From NCBI RefSeq assembly GCF_030811115.1, contig NZ_JAUSQK010000001.1, positions 1,798,001 to 1,862,000 of the forward strand: a stretch of DNA of 64,000 nt, in the 5' to 3' direction. The position numbers and the translations under genes are program-made. Within the stretch, counting starts at the first letter, position 1. Each line of letters opens with the position of its first letter. A model generated the notes under the pieces. It had not been told where the DNA came from. It did no database searches and saw nothing but the letters and a program-made list of their open reading frames with translations. Shown piece after piece: positions 61,937 through 64,000 of this stretch. This DNA comes from Olsenella profusa DSM 13989 (GTDB taxonomy: Bacteria; Actinomycetota; Coriobacteriia; Coriobacteriales; Atopobiaceae).

Positions 61937-63412
61937 CTAGATGCGACGCCTGATGCCCAGGGCGCGGCCCATGCCACTCCAGGGCTCGACCTCGATGTCC
62001 CTGCTCTCGTCATCCCACAGCTCGAGCAGCTCGTCGCTCACGTAGCTGCGATGGGCGTCCACCTCGCCGCCGTAGAGGCGGAACCAGTCGGCGCTCATGA
62101 TGAGGTAGCCGTCCTTGCCGGCGTCCTTGCCCCAGCTGTTCTCCACGCGCCAGGCCTTGGGCGTGCCCTTTGCGTCCAGCTCGACGCCCTGGAAGGTCAT
62201 GGCGTGGGTCAGCTCGGTCTCGCAGACGTCGATCATGCCCGCACGATCCATGTCGAGGTCGACGCCAAACAGGCCGCTCACGTCCACGGCGTCCGTGGAG
62301 AGGACGTGCTTGAAGTCCTCGATGTGGCGGGGGAACTGCTGCATGACGTCGCAGGCCATCGCCACGGGCCTGCCGTCCTTCAGGCTGGCGATGGCCGCCC
62401 GCTCGAGCACCTCGGGCGCCACGTTGAGGCAGCGGGTCTTGAGGCCGCCGAGGACGGAGTCGCTGCGCAGCACGCGGTAGACCCTGCCATAGGGGAAGCG
62501 CCTTGAGGGGATGGAGACGAGCGCCACGTAGGCATCGGGGTCGAACGGCACGTAGCGCCTCACGAACTCGCGCGGCGTCAGGTGGGCGTCGCGCAGGATC
62601 TGTTGGGGTTTCTCGTCATCCCTATCGTCTTTGTCACCCGTGTCGGACGTCCTGGGCTTGGGGTCAGGCACGATGGGGGAGAGCCGGCTGGCGTCCGCCT
62701 TGCAGTCCTTGCCCACCTTGAGCTCCAGGTCAAAGGTCGTCGGTGGCTCGCCCAGGCACACGCAGAGGATCTGGTGCACGCCAGCCAGCAGCTCCTGCTT
62801 CCTGGCCGCAAGCTCGTCTGCAGCCGCGCCGCCGGCGGCCAGCGCGCGCAGCTCGAAGGCGCCCTTGTGCGTCACGCGGTCGAGCTGGTCATCCATCTGG
62901 GTGGAGCTCTTGGAGCAGGCGGTCTCGGGCATGGCGTCCTTGGGAACCAGGCCCCACTTCCTGATGATGTTCATGGCAAACGGGTACCAGCCGCCGTCAC
63001 CCATGCCCTCCTGGAGGATCTCCTGTACCTCACGCGAGTCGGTGGGCTTGTCCGCGGTCTCGATGACATGCTCGAACAGGGCGTTGGCCTTCTCGAGCTT
63101 GTCATAGAACATGCCGTATGCCTGGCTGAACTCGAAGCTGTCGACGTCCAGGAAGCGCATGGTCGCCTGGCGCGCCACGTTGAAGGCGGAGAACATCCAG
63201 CAGCGGCCACTCTGGCGCTGGTTGGTGACCTCGCCCGTCTTGGGGATGGAGATGCCATAGGTGTCATGGTAGGTGCGCATCTGGGAGATGTCGCGGGCGG
63301 CGGCCATCACGTCCATGGAGGTCACGGAGTTGCGGGCCACACGGTTGGCGCGCTCCCGTGAGAAGGAGTCGTTACGCTCGGTTGCCCAGCTGGTGTCGAG
63401 TTCGGTGGTCAT
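61937..63412 (-). CDS. pepC: aminopeptidase C (bleomycin hydrolase family, C1B)
   Basis: 491 residues from the ATG at 63412 (GAAGGGACC). Catalytic Cys in NQRQSGRCWMFSAFNVARQ, His in ETELTHAMTFQGVELD and Asn in WRVENSWGKDAGKDG. An insertion of about 35 charged residues (~240-275, including KPRTSDTGDKDDRDDEKP) sits in the middle and makes it ~45 residues longer than lactococcal PepC. Cytoplasmic hexameric aminopeptidase for peptide use. Confidence 0.94.
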   Translation of the reverse strand: MTTELDTSWATERNDSFSRERANRVARNSVTSMDVMAAARDISQMRTYHDTYGISIPKTGEVTNQRQSGRCWMFSAFNVARQATMRFLDVDSFEFSQAYGMFYDKLEKANALFEHVIETADKPTDSREVQEILQEGMGDGGWYPFAMNIIRKWGLVPKDAMPETACSKSSTQMDDQLDRVTHKGAFELRALAAGGAAADELAARKQELLAGVHQILCVCLGEPPTTFDLELKVGKDCKADASRLSPIVPDPKPRTSDTGDKDDRDDEKPQQILRDAHLTPREFVRRYVPFDPDAYVALVSIPSRRFPYGRVYRVLRSDSVLGGLKTRCLNVAPEVLERAAIASLKDGRPVAMACDVMQQFPRHIEDFKHVLSTDAVDVSGLFGVDLDMDRAGMIDVCETELTHAMTFQGVELDAKGTPKAWRVENSWGKDAGKDGYLIMSADWFRLYGGEVDAHRSYVSDELLELWDDESRDIEVEPWSGMGRALGIRRRI

Positions 63413-63612
63413 GCCTGGTCCCTTCGATGTGCGGCGCGGTCTCTCTGTAGCCACGCCATCATACGGCATTGCCCGTGGGTCGGACGTGTGGGGGATGCCG
63501 CCGCCCCGCCGCGTACCTGTGGTTTGGGATCGTTGGGTGTTTGCGACGTCCCATCGGCCTCCACCTTGCTACGATGAGCCCATCCGCAACGCGACGATGG
63601 GAGCCAGGTACC

Positions 63613-64000
63613 ATGATCAAGCTCATCCTGACCGACATGGACAACACGCTGCTGCCCTTTCAGCAGCCGGCGAGCGAGCGGGCAATCGACGCCATCCACC
63701 AGCTCACCGAGCAGGGCGTGTTCTTCGGTCCCGCTTCGGGCCGCGACTGGGACTCCGTCCTGGAGTCCTTCAGGGGCGACAGCCGATGCATGCAGACGGC
63801 CCTGCTCTCCAACGGTAAGAAGATCTACGCCCACGGGTGCCTCATCAACGAGACGGCGGTGGACCGCGACAGCATGGTGACCATGGCCCATATGGTCTAC
63901 GACCTGCCCGGCGTGTACGTGAGCGGCAGGGGAGACACAGGTGGCTTCATCTCGGGCACCACGTGCAAGAACCTCATGGGCACGTTCTGGGGCTCCAAGC
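63613..64000 (+). CDS. Cof-type HAD hydrolase (partial, runs off window end)
   Basis: 129 residues are visible from the ATG at 63613 (GGGAG upstream); the frame is open at base 64000. Motif I is LILTDMDNTLLPF and the motif II region is FGPASGRDWDSV, followed by the start of a type IIB cap (LLSNGKKIYAHGCLI). The motif I DMDNT is a common variant. A second member of the family seen at 58639. Substrate unknown. Confidence 0.88.
   Translation, partial: MIKLILTDMDNTLLPFQQPASERAIDAIHQLTEQGVFFGPASGRDWDSVLESFRGDSRCMQTALLSNGKKIYAHGCLINETAVDRDSMVTMAHMVYDLPGVYVSGRGDTGGFISGTTCKNLMGTFWGSK

Overview
The window is a high-GC, gene-dense bacterial chromosome segment. Three things point to an obligately or facultatively fermentative actinobacterium, most likely class Coriobacteriia (Olsenella/Atopobium-like): anaerobic metabolism (pyruvate formate-lyase with its activase, a CooS-type Fe-S protein, a beta-glucoside PTS), an actinobacterial-style division cluster (SepF, YggT, DivIVA after ftsZ), and frequent GTG/TTG starts. 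The taxonomic call is inference from gene content; no 16S is present.

Layout. (1) 1-4750 is an accessory, decaying zone: a partial XRE regulator, a SAM methyltransferase, an XRE-membrane gene broken by a TGA in its HTH, an AAA/DUF4143-type ATPase preceded by four 23-bp-spaced iterons and bracketed by a ~55-bp direct repeat, and a frameshifted isochorismatase-family pseudogene. (2) 4757-8608 holds a divergent CooS homologue, an XRE regulator and a TipA-like MerR regulator with a 19-bp-spacer promoter. (3) 8879-11288 is a translationally coupled TetR / ABC ATPase / ABC-2 permease operon with a palindromic operator. (4) 11780-15806 is pflA-pflB with an FNR-type box and an adjacent Crp/Fnr gene. 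(5) 16060-24465 is the efp, asp23, nusB, xseB, tlyA ... nadK, recN housekeeping run. It is interrupted between tlyA and nadK by a four-gene LXG (type VII secretion) effector island. (6) 24676-30958 is a PRD regulator plus PTS IIA/IIB/IIC, a GH1 phospho-beta-glucosidase and a DUF3284 protein. (7) 31145-33762 is pyrG and a Xer recombinase. (8) 34061-54140 is the dcw (division and cell wall) cluster: mraZ, rsmH, ftsL, ftsI, murF, mraY, murD, ftsW, murG, murC, murB, ftsQ, ftsZ, pgeF, yggS-type, sepF, proC, yggT-type, divIVA. A five-repeat MraZ operator precedes it and a terminator hairpin follows it. (9) 54188-64000 carries a DNA-metabolism radical-SAM pair, uridine kinase, the RNase P RNA gene (minus strand), an IMPACT-family protein, HAD phosphatases, an MFS transporter, a VOC protein and aminopeptidase C.

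How the genes work together. The PTS block imports and cleaves aryl- or oligo-beta-glucosides, and PFL then makes formate and acetyl-CoA under Fnr-like control. The dcw block builds lipid II (MurF, MraY, MurD, MurG, MurC, MurB) and the divisome (FtsL, FtsI, FtsW, FtsQ, FtsZ, SepF, DivIVA); murE and ftsA are not in it.

Most notable observations: the CooS homologue has Asp at a canonical C-cluster cysteine position and a His-rich N-terminus; the LXG effector island splits tlyA from nadK; the iteron array sits upstream of the DUF4143 ATPase; and the MraZ operator is built from five perfectly phased repeats. I found no tRNA, rRNA, CRISPR array or intact insertion sequence.
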